Shown: positions 12,000 to 23,718 of the stretch, one piece after another
How positions within the stretch are numbered: position 1 is the first letter of the stretch
Layout: each line of letters starts with the position of its first letter
NCBI RefSeq assembly: GCF_965363235.1
Contig: NC_134844.1
Location: 75,509,497 to 75,573,496, forward strand
Direction: 5' to 3'
Source of the DNA: Mytilus galloprovincialis
Taxonomy: Eukaryota; Mollusca; Bivalvia; Mytilida; Mytilidae
Length of the DNA: 64,000 nucleotides
Notes under the pieces: generated by a model
The model's input: only the letters and a program-made list of their open reading frames with translations
Told to the model about the DNA's origin: nothing
The model's database searches: none
Program-made: the position numbers and the translations under genes

Positions 12000-13315
12000 A
12001 ATATCAAAACAATACTGCAATTTAAGTTACATGATGTTGCCCGACTCTATCGACAGAAATATAAGTTACTAAGATGTGATTGTGTAACTTATTATATTCT
12101 AAAAATGTTAATTTTTCTGTTCTTAAAAAAAAGATATGAAGTCGAATGTGGGATACATATCTTTTTGATAATATGGAATACCATTTAATATAATATGTAT
12201 ACAATATAAGATACAATTGATTACTATTTAGATATGGCGGTAAATGTAGTAAAATAATATCTGCTTTTGCATTTTAAGCATGTACGTTATTTAAAAGATA
12301 GCATGGTTAATTAAGCGAAAGTAAACTCAATAACCTTTTTTATGTGTACCCTACAATTTACAAAAGATGTAATTCAATTCAATTTCTAAGGCAATAAAGT
12401 ATGGATAATATGTTTATACAAGATGTTTAGTTTTGATAATTTCTTTATGTCATGATCATACAAGTGAAAATTGTTATATAAGCATATTTTATATAAGTTA
12501 CAATTTAAGGCGGTAAAAATAGACAAAAGAAGTAAGGCAGATAATAATCAGTTCAAGGATAGTTTTGATATAAATATTCAACAGTCTGAGTAGTATGTCT
12601 TGTATAGACATAATCGAATTATGATACCATATCATATCCGCTCTTTTAACCTAACAAAAAAAAAATCATACGGTCTAAAGATTGATTATGATCCAAATAA
12701 AGATATTTGGTTTGGTTTGCTGAATTCTCATGAAATTTGATATAGGAAATAAACTATTGGAAAGACGATGATGAACAAATTTTAAAATCACAAAAAGATT
12801 TTTAAGTTATTTTTTTGGTTTTCATTGTTATTTTTTGGAGAATCTTTGTTATTTTTTTTTTGTTTAGCATAATCGTAAGCAATTTAACTTTTGACAATGT
12901 GGATGCTACAATTTAATAGGTGCACCTGCATGATATCATGTCAATTAAAAAACAAAATAAAATAATATCTGAAAAGTATGCCAATTCTTGCATTAATAGT
13001 AATTTCTTACCTTTTTGTAGTCGCAGTAATTCCCAGTGGATATTTTAGTTGTCAAATAAATGTATTATAGTCTGATGTAATGACTTATGACGATTGTGTT
13101 CTATAATTTCGATTGTTTTCTTCACAAAAACGGCTCGGTACAGTCCCTCATTATCAGTGAATATCATACTATCCGATTTTATTTTTAAAATTGTAAGTCA
13201 TTGTTTTATAACAACGTTTTAATTTTTCATTGATAAAAGAAGGACATACATGCTTTATATAAAAAAGTGGTTCCTAAAAAAAGGAATCTTTCCCCATGAA
13301 TTCATACCCGGTCTT
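12000..13315. other. AT-rich spacer without recognised features
   Basis: No repeat family listed here and no frame beyond 64 codons. Confidence 0.35.
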
Positions 13316-13319
13316 TACT

Positions 13320-13440
13320 TCAACTTCTTACTTATTTGGCTTTATAAATATTTTGATATGAGCGTCACTGATGAGTCTTAGTAGAAGAAACGCGCGTCTG
13401 GCGTACTAAATTATAATCCTGGTACCTTTGATAACTATTT
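13320..13440 (+). repeat. R1 repeat, plus copy
   Basis: TATGAGCGTCACTGATGAGT and GAAACGCGCGTCTGGCGT core, ending GGTACCTTTGATAACTA. Confidence 0.7.
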
Positions 13441-13839
13441 ACTTTGAATTCGTTATTAATATTCAATGAATTACACTATTTTTATATGTGAAAGGGCCTT
13501 CTTGGGATAAATGTTCAAATCCAAAAAATATACAAACTTCGAAGAACTTATTTTGTGTATCGGTTATATTATTTGTTTGAACAGATACAATATATAAAAT
13601 GTTTAGGTAGACTTATGCCCTATTATAACACTAATATAAATTGATATTTTTTTAGTTTAGTAGAAAATTGAAATTTTTGTTACTTTCAAATGAAATAAAC
13701 ATGGATACTTAAATGTTTAGATAAAATCCTGTCATTCTTTGATCATGGTTCATCGCAATACTACCTATTTAGTATTTATTATTTACCCTGAACAATATTG
13801 AGAATACTCGACGTTGCTTCTATGTACTTATAAATAAAC

Positions 13840-14090
13840 TCATCATAGATACCAGGACTAAATTTTGTCTATACGCCAGACGCGCGTTTCGTCTACAAAA
13901 GACTCATCAGTGACGCTCGAATCCAAAAAAGTTTAAAAAGGCCAAATAAAGTACGAAGTTGAAGAGCATTGAGGACAAAAATTCCTTAAAGTTTTGCCAA
14001 ATACAGCTAAGGTAATCTATGTCTGAGGTAGAAAAGCCTTAGTATTTCAAAAATTTAAAATTTTGTAAACAGTTAATTTATAAATATAAC
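13840..14090 (-). repeat. R1 repeat, minus copy with extended 3' part
   Basis: ACGCCAGACGCGCGTTTCGT and ACTCATCAGTGACGCTCG, continuing into the longer arm (GTTGAAGAGCATTGAGGAC, GCCAAATACAGCTAAGG) also present in the copies at 19100 and 25125. It lies between the plus copy at 13320 and the minisatellite. Confidence 0.7.
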
Positions 14091-14404
14091 CATAAAAGTT
14101 TATTATGTACATCCTGACATAAACAGTAAACGACAATAATCTATCAATACAATGACAAGTTATCGCCCCTTTGTGATTACAATAAATAGAATTTACAAAT
14201 GAAACGAATTTGAGTCAAACCTTTTCCTATTAAGTCATTTTAGTATCGCTATAATAATCTTTGAAAATGAGGTGCAACTTTAAAATGTGTACCAACGATG
14301 CTTGCAGTTACTGAAAGTAAATTCTCAAACTTATTAACATGTTGGATTACATTCTGATCTCTCATATCGGCTGGTGTATTTCGCTACTCTGATTACATTG
14401 TATG

Positions 14405-15172
14405 CACTAACGTAAATTGGTAAGGAATCTCAATACTGATTAAACGTTAATTAAAACGGAACCTCAATACTGATTGAACGTCAATTAATAAGGAATCTCA
14501 ATACGTATTAAACTTTAATTAAAAAGGAACCTCAATACTGATTGAACGTCAATTAATAAGGAATAAAAATACTGATTAAACGTCAATTCATAAGGAGTCT
14601 TAATACTGATTAAACGTCAATTAAAAAGTAATCTCAATACTGATTGAACGTTTATTGATAAGGAATCGCAATACTGAATAAACGTTAATTAAAACGGAAC
14701 CTCAATACTGATTGAATGTCAATTAATAAGGAATAAAAATACTGATTAAACGTCAATTAATAAGGAATCTCAATACTGATTAAACGTCAATTGGTAAGGA
14801 ATCTCAATACTGATTAAACGTCAATTTATAAGGAATCTCAATACTGATTGAACGTCAATTCATAAGGAATAAAAATACTGATTAAACGTCAATTAATAAG
14901 GAATCTCAATACTGATTAAACGTCAATTGGTAATGAATCTCAATACTGATTAAACGTCAATTTATAAGGAATCTCAATACTGATTGAACGTCAATTCATA
15001 AGGAATCTCAATACTGATTAAACGTCAATTAATAAGGAATAAAAATACTGATTAAACGTCAATTCATAAGGAATCTCAATACTGATTAAACGTCAATTGG
15101 TAAGGAATCTCAATATCGAGTAAACGTCAATTAATCAGGAATCTCAATACTGATTGAACGTCAATGTGTAAG
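14405..15172. repeat. 34-bp minisatellite, about 22 units, with higher-order periodicity
   Basis: Unit: TAAGGAATCTCAATACTGAT followed by TAAACGTCAATTAA, 34 bp. Variant units carry GGAATAAAAATACTG (at 14560, 14730, 14866 and 15036), spaced exactly 5, 4 and 5 units apart, so blocks of 4-5 units have been copied as one. Other markers (TTGGTAAGG, TTTATAAGG, TTCATAAGG, TTGAACGTC) keep a fixed order inside the blocks. Confidence 0.9.
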
Positions 15173-15179
15173 CTTCATT

Positions 15180-16015
15180 TAGTAGAAGAAATTGTATGAT
15201 AGTACAATAATACATTATACCTGATAGAATATCGAGTGTTAACTCTGCGTTAACTCAGTGGACATGAAAGGTTAACTGGCGTTTACTTTGACGTCAACTT
15301 CCCCGTTAACGTGTATACGGCGCGTCTTCTAATTTTATCTGTTTTCTATTAACATATTGACGATTACAGGTAATGATATTACACCACTTTTATCAATTTA
15401 AAATGTACACATATTGATGCAGTATTTAATTTTGGAATAATTTTTAAAAATATTTTTGTGCGTAGATGTTTGTACATTATCTCCATGTAATTTGTTTTAA
15501 AGAAAACCCACTATTTAAAGTTATTGGAACAGATTTTTTGCAATTGATAATTTAGATATACATGTCGAATTAAAAGTTTTTTTGTATTGTTACGCTTTTA
15601 AAAACATAAACATAAAATATTTTTTTATCAAAATAAAATAAAAAGTATAAATGTACTCGTGAATGTAATTATAGTAAACGCGGACGTTTACTAATAAACG
15701 CACAAAATTGAGATTACTAACGAAATATGTCCGCATGCCGTTGTTGTGCGTTAACCTTATGAAATTATTGGTCTGTAACTAACTATGTAACCTTTTGTCA
15801 ATAGAAAAAGCACAAAAAGCCACTCGACTGGTATGTCTAATGATGGATTAAGGTTGATGAACAAGGATAAAGTCTGCACATCATTCTGTTACCAGTTTTT
15901 TATGGATGATTTAACAAAAATAAGTAAAAAGTACATTAAAGTCTTACTATTTACAAAATATATCATATGAGATTTTGTTAGAGACATTCATGTTTACGAA
16001 TAAATACAAATGTAC
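15180..16015. other. AT-rich spacer with scattered GTTAAC/CGTTTAC motifs
   Basis: 15235-15335 (GTTAACTCTGCGTTAAC, CCCCGTTAACGTG) and 15675-15765 (GTAAACGCGGACGTTTAC, GTGCGTTAACC) share short inverted GTTAAC/GTTTAC words. They may be the two ends of an eroded element of about 530 bp; no clean TIR could be drawn. Confidence 0.25.
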
Positions 16016-16029
16016 CAGAATTATATATT

Positions 16030-16810
16030 TATACGTCAGACGCGCGTTTCGTCTACATAATACAAGCGTAATACATCAGCGTATAGCTCCGACGTACGCC
16101 GGGCGAGATAAAAAATCAAGTACGCAGCCAATACGCTAGTAATTTTGGATGCATTCAACTTGTCAATCATATCCGTATTATATGAAAGACGAACCTTAAG
16201 CATGTTTTGGGCGTACTATAAGGGTACCTAAGCATCCATCAGGCGTCAGTGTAACGTATGTTGGCGTATGCCTGGCGTTTGTCTAACGTAGATGGAATGC
16301 ACACTACAAAGGTAAAAATATATCTTAAACGTATTTGAGACGCGTCCTGGTCGTATATGTTATTTCGGCGAGTCTTGAACGTTTTATTATGGGGTGTTAG
16401 TTACAAACACACCCACATACGTTTTAGGTAAAGTCGAACGATCTTGAAGCGTATATAACGAGCCCTGAACGTGTCTCAAACTTATCTGTAGCGTTTTAAA
16501 CGCGTTTGTAGCGTATGCGTATGCATTACGTACATATATACGCTTGACAAACTCCTAAGCTTATTGAAAAATTATATGTTGAATACAAATTTCCTGGAGT
16601 TATAGCGTTCACCAAGCGTTAACCTTTGCATTTCGATGTACTTCAAACTGATGCAACGCGCGTTTAACGATAGCTTAGTGTTCCTCTGGCGTGTAACTGA
16701 CGTATACGGAATTTTTCAATTTTCTCTGTAGGTTTGATACATGCCGGTCTATACGCCAATGTGTGACGCCAGCATAAGACTCATCAATGAGGCTCAGATA
16801 CCTGAAGAAC
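16030..16810. repeat. CpG-rich GCGTAT block bounded by R1 pieces
   Basis: 16030-16062 is the outer half of an R1 minus copy (CAGACGCGCGTTTCGTCTAC) and 16740-16800 a diverged R1 minus core (AAGACTCATCAATGAGGCTC). The 680 bp between are far richer in CG than their surroundings and repeat words such as AGCGTAT, ACGTA and GGCGTATG irregularly. There is no reading frame. It looks like a decayed short-word repeat inserted in, or grown within, R1. Confidence 0.45.
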
Positions 16811-16814
16811 TAAG

Positions 16815-17425
16815 CTGTAGATTTGTGAAAAAAATACAATGCAGGTTGTATCTGCCTATATCTATGTACTGTGGTGAGAATTATAGCAACAGTGGTGTCT
16901 ATAATGTTTAAGTTCTTAAAATACTCAAATGCATTTCTATCACTGACATAATCAAATACTGATATTGTCTTTCAACTTCATGTTTTCAGATAGGTTGTCT
17001 GTTTTGAACTTTCTCATCTCAATTTATTAATGAAAATATTAAGATAGTTACATACTTAGACGGTGAGAAGTTTTATATTGTAAATATTTCAGTTTGACTG
17101 CATATTTTGATAAACGTCAACTCCCAAAATAATACACGATGGTCTTAAAGTACGGATTATTTGTACTGACGTTGTTTATCATCTTAAAAACGTGTTATAG
17201 TATTCTTTCTTAGTTTTTGTTTCATATTATTACTTAAAATTTACTATTAAGTGTTATGTTTGTGATATACATATGAAGTGGCTCGGTACTTGTTAATCCC
17301 GTCATTATGTTATTGTGCTATGGTAAATATTTGTATTTTTGTATTTCGTTTTTGCTGATGTGCTTTGTCTGTATGCCCTTTTGTGTTACTTTATTGTATA
17401 TTTGTTTGTTTTTATTTATATACTA
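16815..17425. other. AT-rich spacer without recognised features
   Basis: Nothing beyond a T/G-rich stretch upstream of the R4 copy. Confidence 0.3.
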
Positions 17426-17429
17426 ACAC

Positions 17430-17660
17430 AATGTTGTACCCTTATTTTGACATTGATGGCAATATCATAGAATTTTATGCGACTGGCATACAAGTGAGAG
17501 GTTTAGCTAGCTATAAAATCAGTTTAATCTATCAATTCTACATAAGAAATTACCTGTACAATAGGAATATGAAAATTGGTATCAATTCTTTTGACGTGTT
17601 TGAGCGTATGATTTTGCCATTTGATAAGGGACTTTCCGTTTTTAACATTTTAACAGGATA
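17430..17660 (+). repeat. R4 repeat, plus copy
   Basis: Carries ATGCGACTGGCATACAAGTG, GAGAGGTTTAGCTAGC and TTTGATAAGGGACTTTCCG, matching 23862-24075. The 98-codon frame across it (17365-17661) is incidental. Confidence 0.6.
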
Positions 17661-18150
17661 AAACAAGACTATCGTGCTGATGATTACATTTTTAAAGAGA
17701 CATTATCTATACGTAATGGTATAAATAACGCTCAGGTTAAAATTTGAATATCACGGCCCAGGCCATGAGTAAATTTTCAACAATCTATGGCTTCAATGAA
17801 TTATTTCTTAATTGAAAACATCACATTAAAAAACGATGTAACAGACGTAAGTATTACGGATACCATCATGAATTGGTTCACCGATATTGCAGGTATCTAC
17901 TAATTAGTGAAATGCTTTAGCAGTATATTTCTGAATATTTGTCAAATCTGTAATGTTCCTAATAATCTCTCATTCACTCAAATGTTTAAATGGTTAAGAT
18001 TAGAATAATGCTGAATGAGAACTCTGTTGACACACCCGATTTCTATAATATTTAAGTAAATTTGATGTGTTTCGTCTTTTTCGTTAACTTTATTTGACTA
18101 CTTATCCATCTGTGAATATCGCCTAACTATAGTTAACTTAATTCATATCT

Positions 18151-18545
18151 TCGTAAATTTTACGGACGCCATAACGAGTTGGTTGACCGTTATGGAATAA
18201 CCGTTTCACAAATGATATCGGATATGTTCCTTACGTCGTAACTACAATCCCCTTGCCTTTCATGAATGTGACCTACCGAATTAGACTACTTACCGGATTT
18301 ATTATCACATAAGCAACACGACGGGTGCCACATGTGGAACAGGATCTGCTTACCCTTCCGGAGCACCTGCGATGACCCCTAGTTTTTGATGGGAATCGTG
18401 TTGTTTATTCTTTAGTTTTCTATGTTGTGTCATGTGTACTATTGTTTGTCTGTTTGTCTTTCATTTTTAGCCATGGCGTTCTCAGTTTGTTTTAGATTTA
18501 TGAGTTTGACTGTCCCTTTGGTATTTTTCGTTCCTCTTTTATGAG
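18151..18545 (+). pseudogene. Penelope-like element: RT C-terminal end and 3' tail
   Basis: TCGTAAATTTTACGGACGCC opens RKFYGRHNELVDRYGITVSQ, the end of a Penelope-like RT, followed by stops and the tail CAACACGACGGGTGCC...TTAGCCATGGCGTTCTCAG. This copy links the tail-only copies elsewhere in the window to the Penelope-like class. It is 5'-truncated and lacks the GIY-YIG endonuclease. Confidence 0.65.
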
Positions 18546-19099
18546 ATAATCTGAGAATAATATTTCAGTCAAATAGACTAGTTTGTATGCTTTCTTGGTA
18601 ACTGTTAGCTTTGTTAGGTTTCTTTAAATTAAAATTGGTCTATTTTAATGTTGAAAGTCACAAATTTTGACACTGTTTCTTTTATAAATCTAAGTATTTG
18701 GATTGGAGGTTTGGTTGTACCTAGTATTTTATATAAATCATGACAAACCTGATATCCGATCCTTATTGATTAAAGTGGTATGATTTTAGAGGTCTTAGAT
18801 GTAAAAACAATCGATGTTGACTAATTGATCTTTGAAAAAAAAACAATCTAAAACTGTTAGTATACCTTTGAATATTTTTGTCTTCGGTTTTAACTTGAAT
18901 TTTGATTTGGATGAATAAAAAAAAACATAACTAAATTGGTTCAACTATACAAATTATGAATACTTTATCTCATACATCAGGTGTTTACTTATATTATAAT
19001 ATTGCACAGACTGTGTATCATGTACTTACACTAAATCAATTGAATATGCACTGGTTAGAACGCAGAAGAAACAGTGGTTTACTTGATAGTTAAATTGGC

Positions 19100-19418
19100 T
19101 TTGAATTAGAACCAGCCCAATAGTCAGCACCTCGGTGTTGACATGAATATCATTTAAATGGTCATTTTTATAAATTAACTGTTTGCAAAAGTATGAATTA
19201 TTCGAAAAAACTATATTTTTTTTTATCACAGGCATAGATTACCTTAACCGTATATAGCACAACGTTTATAGTATTTTGGATCTTCAATAATCTTAACCTT
19301 TGTACTTTTTTTGGCTTTCCAACTTTTTTTTATCTAAGCGTCACTGATAAGTCTTGTGTAGGCGAAACGCGTGTCAGGTGTATCAATTTATAAGCCTGGT
19401 ACATTTGCTAACTATCTA
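19100..19418 (+). repeat. R1 repeat, long copy
   Basis: Starts GAACCAGCCCAATAGTCAGC with GGTGTTGACATGAATATCA and ends with a diverged core (GCGTCACTGATAAGTC, GCGAAACGCGTGTCAGG). It is colinear with 25125-25440, so the full-length unit is about 320 bp. Confidence 0.7.
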
Positions 19419-19511
19419 AGCAATATAGAGATCGCTTAGATCGGTACCTTGTGTTTATTGTTTTTTTTTTGTCAAGCATTTCACTCTTGATTACTGTCGG
19501 TATGATGGGTC

Positions 19512-19700
19512 AAGTATTTTTTAAAAAATAAAATCACAAAGATACTGAACTCCGAGGAAAATTCAATCGGAAAGTCCCTAATCACATGGAATAATTAAAT
19601 GACAAAACACATCAAACGAATGGACAACTGTAATATTGCTGACTTGGTAAAGGCATTTTCAAATGTAGAAAATTGTGGATTGAACATTGTTTTTATAACG
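19512..19700 (-). repeat. R4 repeat, minus copy
   Basis: CTGAACTCCGAGGAAAATTC, CGGAAAGTCCCTAATCAC and ACACATCAAACGAATGGAC match other R4 copies. Confidence 0.6.
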
Positions 19701-19829
19701 CTAAACCTCTCACTTTTACGACAGTCTCATCAAATTCTGTTATGTTTACAACGATGCGTGAACAAAACAGAAATTAAGTGATTGCTATCAATTGTTGTTG
19801 TTTTTTTTAATGTTCTCTTTAACCTCTTG

Positions 19830-20300
19830 AAAGGCCATATGGTGTACTTTAGTTGTTTTATCTTTGACGTTTGGTCTCTTGTAAATAAATGTCTCTTTGG
19901 AAATCGTACTGTATACATTAGCATCAATTTTCTTATATATGAAAGTTGTCCCAGCATAACGGTACTAAAATATTAACTCAATTTCAAACAAAGCTAAAAT
20001 TATTCGAAACGACCGAGATGAAATATCAACCGACTGTTAAACAGGGACTAGAAATAAACAGTACCATAGTAATATGGCGAAGTTTAACATCCTTTGACTT
20101 ATTTTGACAGTCAGATATAGTTACTGGTCCGAAATGCTGGTTCAATCTTGCGACTCTATAAGTGTTCGGAGAAAAAAAATCAATTTAATGAATTTTTTCT
20201 TCAATTTAGCACAAAATTGATTTTATTTCCACAGAACAATATAATAAAAGTTTAAGCAAAAAATATACAGTGTTATGGTAACATAAAATAATAAAATTCA
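19830..20300 (+). repeat. Repeat family R7, copy 1
   Basis: Colinear with 34440-34915: GGTCTCTTGTAAATAAA, ACGACCGAGATGAAATATC, CCGACTGTTAAACAGGGAC, CCATAGTAATATGGCG and AAGTGTTCGGAGAAAA. About 450 bp. It is a dispersed element or an old local duplication; it has no frame of its own. Confidence 0.6.
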
Positions 20301-20301
20301 A

Positions 20302-20575
20302 GGTGATATCCAACACTTTCACTAAAATTAAATTGGCTCGTTTACTTTTGATAAAATTTTGTCAAAGTATTTATTTTGACCCTTTAACAAAATTATTAAA
20401 ATTTCAAAAATTGTAAACCAATCGTTTTGTCAAAAAAATTACACTGGTTATATATCAGTTTGACAAACGCCAATTTTGATCATTGAGAAGCTTAATATTT
20501 CTTTTACAACACAAACGTAATTAAAACGTTTAGCTGACTTTACAAAGTTATCTTCCTGTAGTGTTAGGTACCACC
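20302..20575. mobile_element. piggyBac-like MITE, copy 2
   Basis: GGTGATATCCAACACTTTC at the left and GTGTTAGGTACCACC at the right, about 274 bp, colinear with 6096-6368. The flanking TTAA is eroded (TTCAA, GTAA). Confidence 0.6.
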
Positions 20576-20879
20576 GTAAACGTAATGCATTGACTGATAT
20601 TTTGCAAGCATATGAGTTAAATCATTTAGGAACATCCATTCAACAAAGAAATAAAACAAGTGATCACACAAAAAGTTACCACTTTACCTGAAGGATTACT
20701 GTAACCTCAATATTTTTTTAATTCATATATCATGTATGTAACAGATATGGAATAATCTGATCTGTCCATTTTTTTTCTCAACTAAAAGCTGTTTTTTTTT
20801 AAAAGATATGTTTTTATTGTCTTGTTCTTTAAAAAGTTTAGTTATTGAAAGATAGAAATTCATTCAAAGAATTATTAGT

Positions 20880-20995
20880 TAAAATTTTATCTAGACTTTG
20901 GCAGAACCACGAAATGAAATATCCACGAAAATTCAAAGGTTTCCGCAATGAACGAAAATTGGTAACAACGAAAATTATTGAATTCACAGTGTACA
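20880..20995. mobile_element. MITE family A, half copy
   Basis: CACGAAATGAAATATCCACG, GAACGAAAATTGGTAAC and TTGAATTCACAGT correspond to the right half of 10071-10276. Confidence 0.5.
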
Positions 20996-21092
20996 TGTAC
21001 ATTTAACAAGCAAAACAAGTTACTGTACTGAAAAACCTCGATAAGCCAAGGTTATATATATTTCAGATAAATAATCAACTGATTATAAGATT

Positions 21093-21205
21093 TATACCAT
21101 TGTGTGCCTTTTCGCTTCATATTCTTACAAAACTTCGAATGTCGACAAGAGCTATACCATTATGTGCCTTTTCCCTTCATATTCTTATAAAACATTGAAA
21201 ATTGA
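21093..21205 (+). repeat. Two-copy 61-bp tandem repeat
   Basis: ATACCATTGTGTGCCTTTTC at 21093 recurs as ATACCATTATGTGCCTTTTC at 21154; both go on to CTTCATATTCTTA. The frame through it is not convincingly coding. Confidence 0.6.
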
Positions 21206-21551
21206 CACCTTGTGGGATAACATACAAATTGATCTACATAAAATTGAACTTGACATTATCTTTAATTTTAGAATACAAATATCATTATACAGTCAGGATA
21301 ACTGCAGAAAAACGTCCCTTAACTGTAGTATCAGCTAAAAGTCATCAATATTAACTTAAATATGCAGTTTAAATTGAAAAAGTAATCATCGCAGTAAAAA
21401 TAACGAAAAATGTATTGCAATTACAAATTGAAAAATGATTAGTTTTACATTATGATAATCTATAAAGACTACACTTCAGGTCTAGAAAATCTAGCATTAA
21501 GATGGTAATAAAATCATATTTCAATCGGATCTCTAGTTATAATTTATGTAC

Positions 21552-22014
21552 AACAAGAATGTTTAAAGTACATGGATGCCTAACTCGCACTATCGTTTTC
21601 CATGTTCAATGGACCGTGAAATTTGGTAAAAAAATCTAATTTGGCATTAAAATTAGAAAGATCATACCATAGGCAACAGGTGTACTAAGTTTCAAGTTGA
21701 TTGGCTTCAACTTCATCAAAAACCAGCTTGACCAAAAACTTTAACATGAAACTCGCACTTTCATTTTCTATGTTCAGTGGACCGTGAAATTGGGGTAAAA
21801 AGTCTAATTTGGCTTTAAAATTAGAAAGATCATATCATAATCAACAAGTGTACTAAGTTTTAAGTTAATTGGCTTCAACTTCAATAAAAACTACCTGGAC
21901 CAGAAAATTTGACCTGAAGCGGGACAGACAGACGGACGGAAGAACGGACGAACAGACGAACGCACAGACCAGAAAACATAATGCCCCATTCTATCATAGA
22001 TGGGGCATAAAAAT
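21552..22014 (+). repeat. Dispersed repeat family R5, copy 1
   Basis: Begins ACAAGAATGTTTAAAGTACA. It contains an internal duplication of the GTTCAATGGACCGTGAAATT / CAAGTTGATTGGCTTCAAC block and a degenerate GACGGACGAACG tract, and ends GATGGGGCATAAAAA. A second copy is at 54749-55199, inside an intron of the ParB-Tudor gene. Confidence 0.7.
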
Positions 22015-22077
22015 GAAATTTGTAATGGAAATAGTCTATTAATACAACAGTTTTTTTGTTTTTAATGTAAAAAATAG

Positions 22078-22300
22078 ATATCGACAGATGTGGAATGAGT
22101 GTCCCTGAACATTAGATTCCTGACTTAGGATAGGTACAAACAAATTCAGCTTAAATGGTACCAAACCTTCTCCCTTTTTTGAAACAATAGTATAACATCA
22201 CAACAAAGAAAGACATACCATAAAATATCAATTGGAATGACTTAACTCAAGCAAAAAACGTAGTAACACATTCAAATAAAAACACTATGAAGGAACAAAT
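22078..22300 (+). repeat. R3 repeat, internally deleted copy
   Basis: ACAGATGTGGAATGAGTGTC runs directly into GATTCCTGACTTAGGATAGG and AACCTTCTCCC, so the middle of R3 is missing. Confidence 0.55.
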
Positions 22301-23400
22301 TTGATCTGTAACACAATGTAAATAAATAGTCAATAAAAACAAGTAATACATAAGTAAAGTAAAAGTATAAGACCGCTGTGCAATGTTGAACAATTTTAGA
22401 AAACTTTAACAAAAAATATATTATTAATCAATTTTTTTCACTGGTAAATGAAAATAACTTTGTTGTTAAGTATAATTCTTATTCTGTCTATATAATCTTT
22501 CGTTTTGGAATACAAAGAAATTTCTTGTACATCTATAAAACTATTCTAAAACTAAGTAGGGTGCATACCAACCATAAAACTATACAATTGGTGCTCGATA
22601 CAACTTCGTGTTTTTCATGTACATGTGCCGGAACAGCATTTAAGGAGAAAGGAAATAACTTTGATGTTCATAGTACGACGAAGTGACAATTTGTAAGAAT
22701 TTTAATCAATAAAAGCTGGTATATAGACCAGATTCATGTCAACATTAAATAACAAAAAGCATCACAAATAGTATCGACAGATCAAATAAAAAAGTATGAT
22801 TTGAGAGTACTTGCAGTTACTGACAGCTAGTTAAAAGCCAAAACAATTAATAATAATAAAAAAATCATGCATCAGAAAATAAAATCAACTAAAACACATC
22901 CCAGTGATTTAGTCTTTAAACGTCATGGACAGTCAAAGAAGACATGACTTGTGCAAAGCCAAAAATAAATGTATCGACAGGAAGTAGGATAGTTAGGAGT
23001 TGACTTTTTATGAATAAAAATGTACGTGTGTGATTCTATACATCCCTTTTGAAAAGAAAACATAATAAGATATTTTTTGATTTGCTGATGACAATATCTA
23101 TATTGAAAAAGCATTGATATCTTAACTCGCTGCAGATTATATTATTGTACATATTAAGACTGACACAAATTTAACATAACAAGAAAACCTCACGCATGTC
23201 TTTTGTGAAATATATGAGTCATCAAAATAACGTAGTTCTTTTTAAATACCAAACAAAAAACAAGTGAGTCTACAATTTAATGATTTCAGCACCTCTTACC
23301 CAGAAATTCGTCTGATTTTTTTTTACTTTTACAATATAGTGATATTTGTCATCTTTATCAAGTAGTATACAAACAAAAGTATGACGCATAGTAAACTAAT
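22300..23400. other. AT-rich spacer without recognised features
   Basis: No repeat or frame of note. 23405-23480 is a short R6 end (GTTGTCTCTTTGACACATTC). Confidence 0.35.
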
Positions 23401-23591
23401 AAACCCACAAAAAAGACTGTTATATGGTCTGGTTGTTGTCTCTTTGACACATTCCTCATTTTCGTTCTCAATTTTATACTTATAATTTCATATCTTTATT
23501 CTCTGAAATTAAACGGATCAAATTAGTGTTATGCATTACAAAAAACCCATATCAAACAAAATTATAAAAAACAAGAAAAAACTACAGATCC

Positions 23592-23597
23592 TTTATT
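23592..23597 (-). terminator. Polyadenylation signal AATAAA for the Methyltransf_FA/PAN gene
   Basis: TTTATT on the plus strand reads AATAAA on the minus strand, about 120 bp after the stop codon. This is a reasonable 3' UTR length; cleavage would fall near 23570-23580. AT-rich sequence produces this hexamer by chance often, so it is only a candidate. Confidence 0.4.
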
Positions 23598-23718
23598 CAT
23601 AATAATCTATGAACTTAAAACTGCTGTTAAAAAGTACAATATTTACTTAAGTTATAGAAAAATATGTATAAAAAATAATATCCATATCGAAGACGGTTAT
23701 TCTAAATAGATCCGTCGT

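Noticed and set aside
14405..15172. CRISPR-like array
   Set aside because: The repeats are directly adjacent 34-bp units with no unique spacers; this is a eukaryotic minisatellite.
17365..17661. 98-codon plus frame beginning with a membrane-like segment
   Set aside because: Overlaps an R4 repeat whose other copies do not keep the frame; the first part is T-rich spacer.
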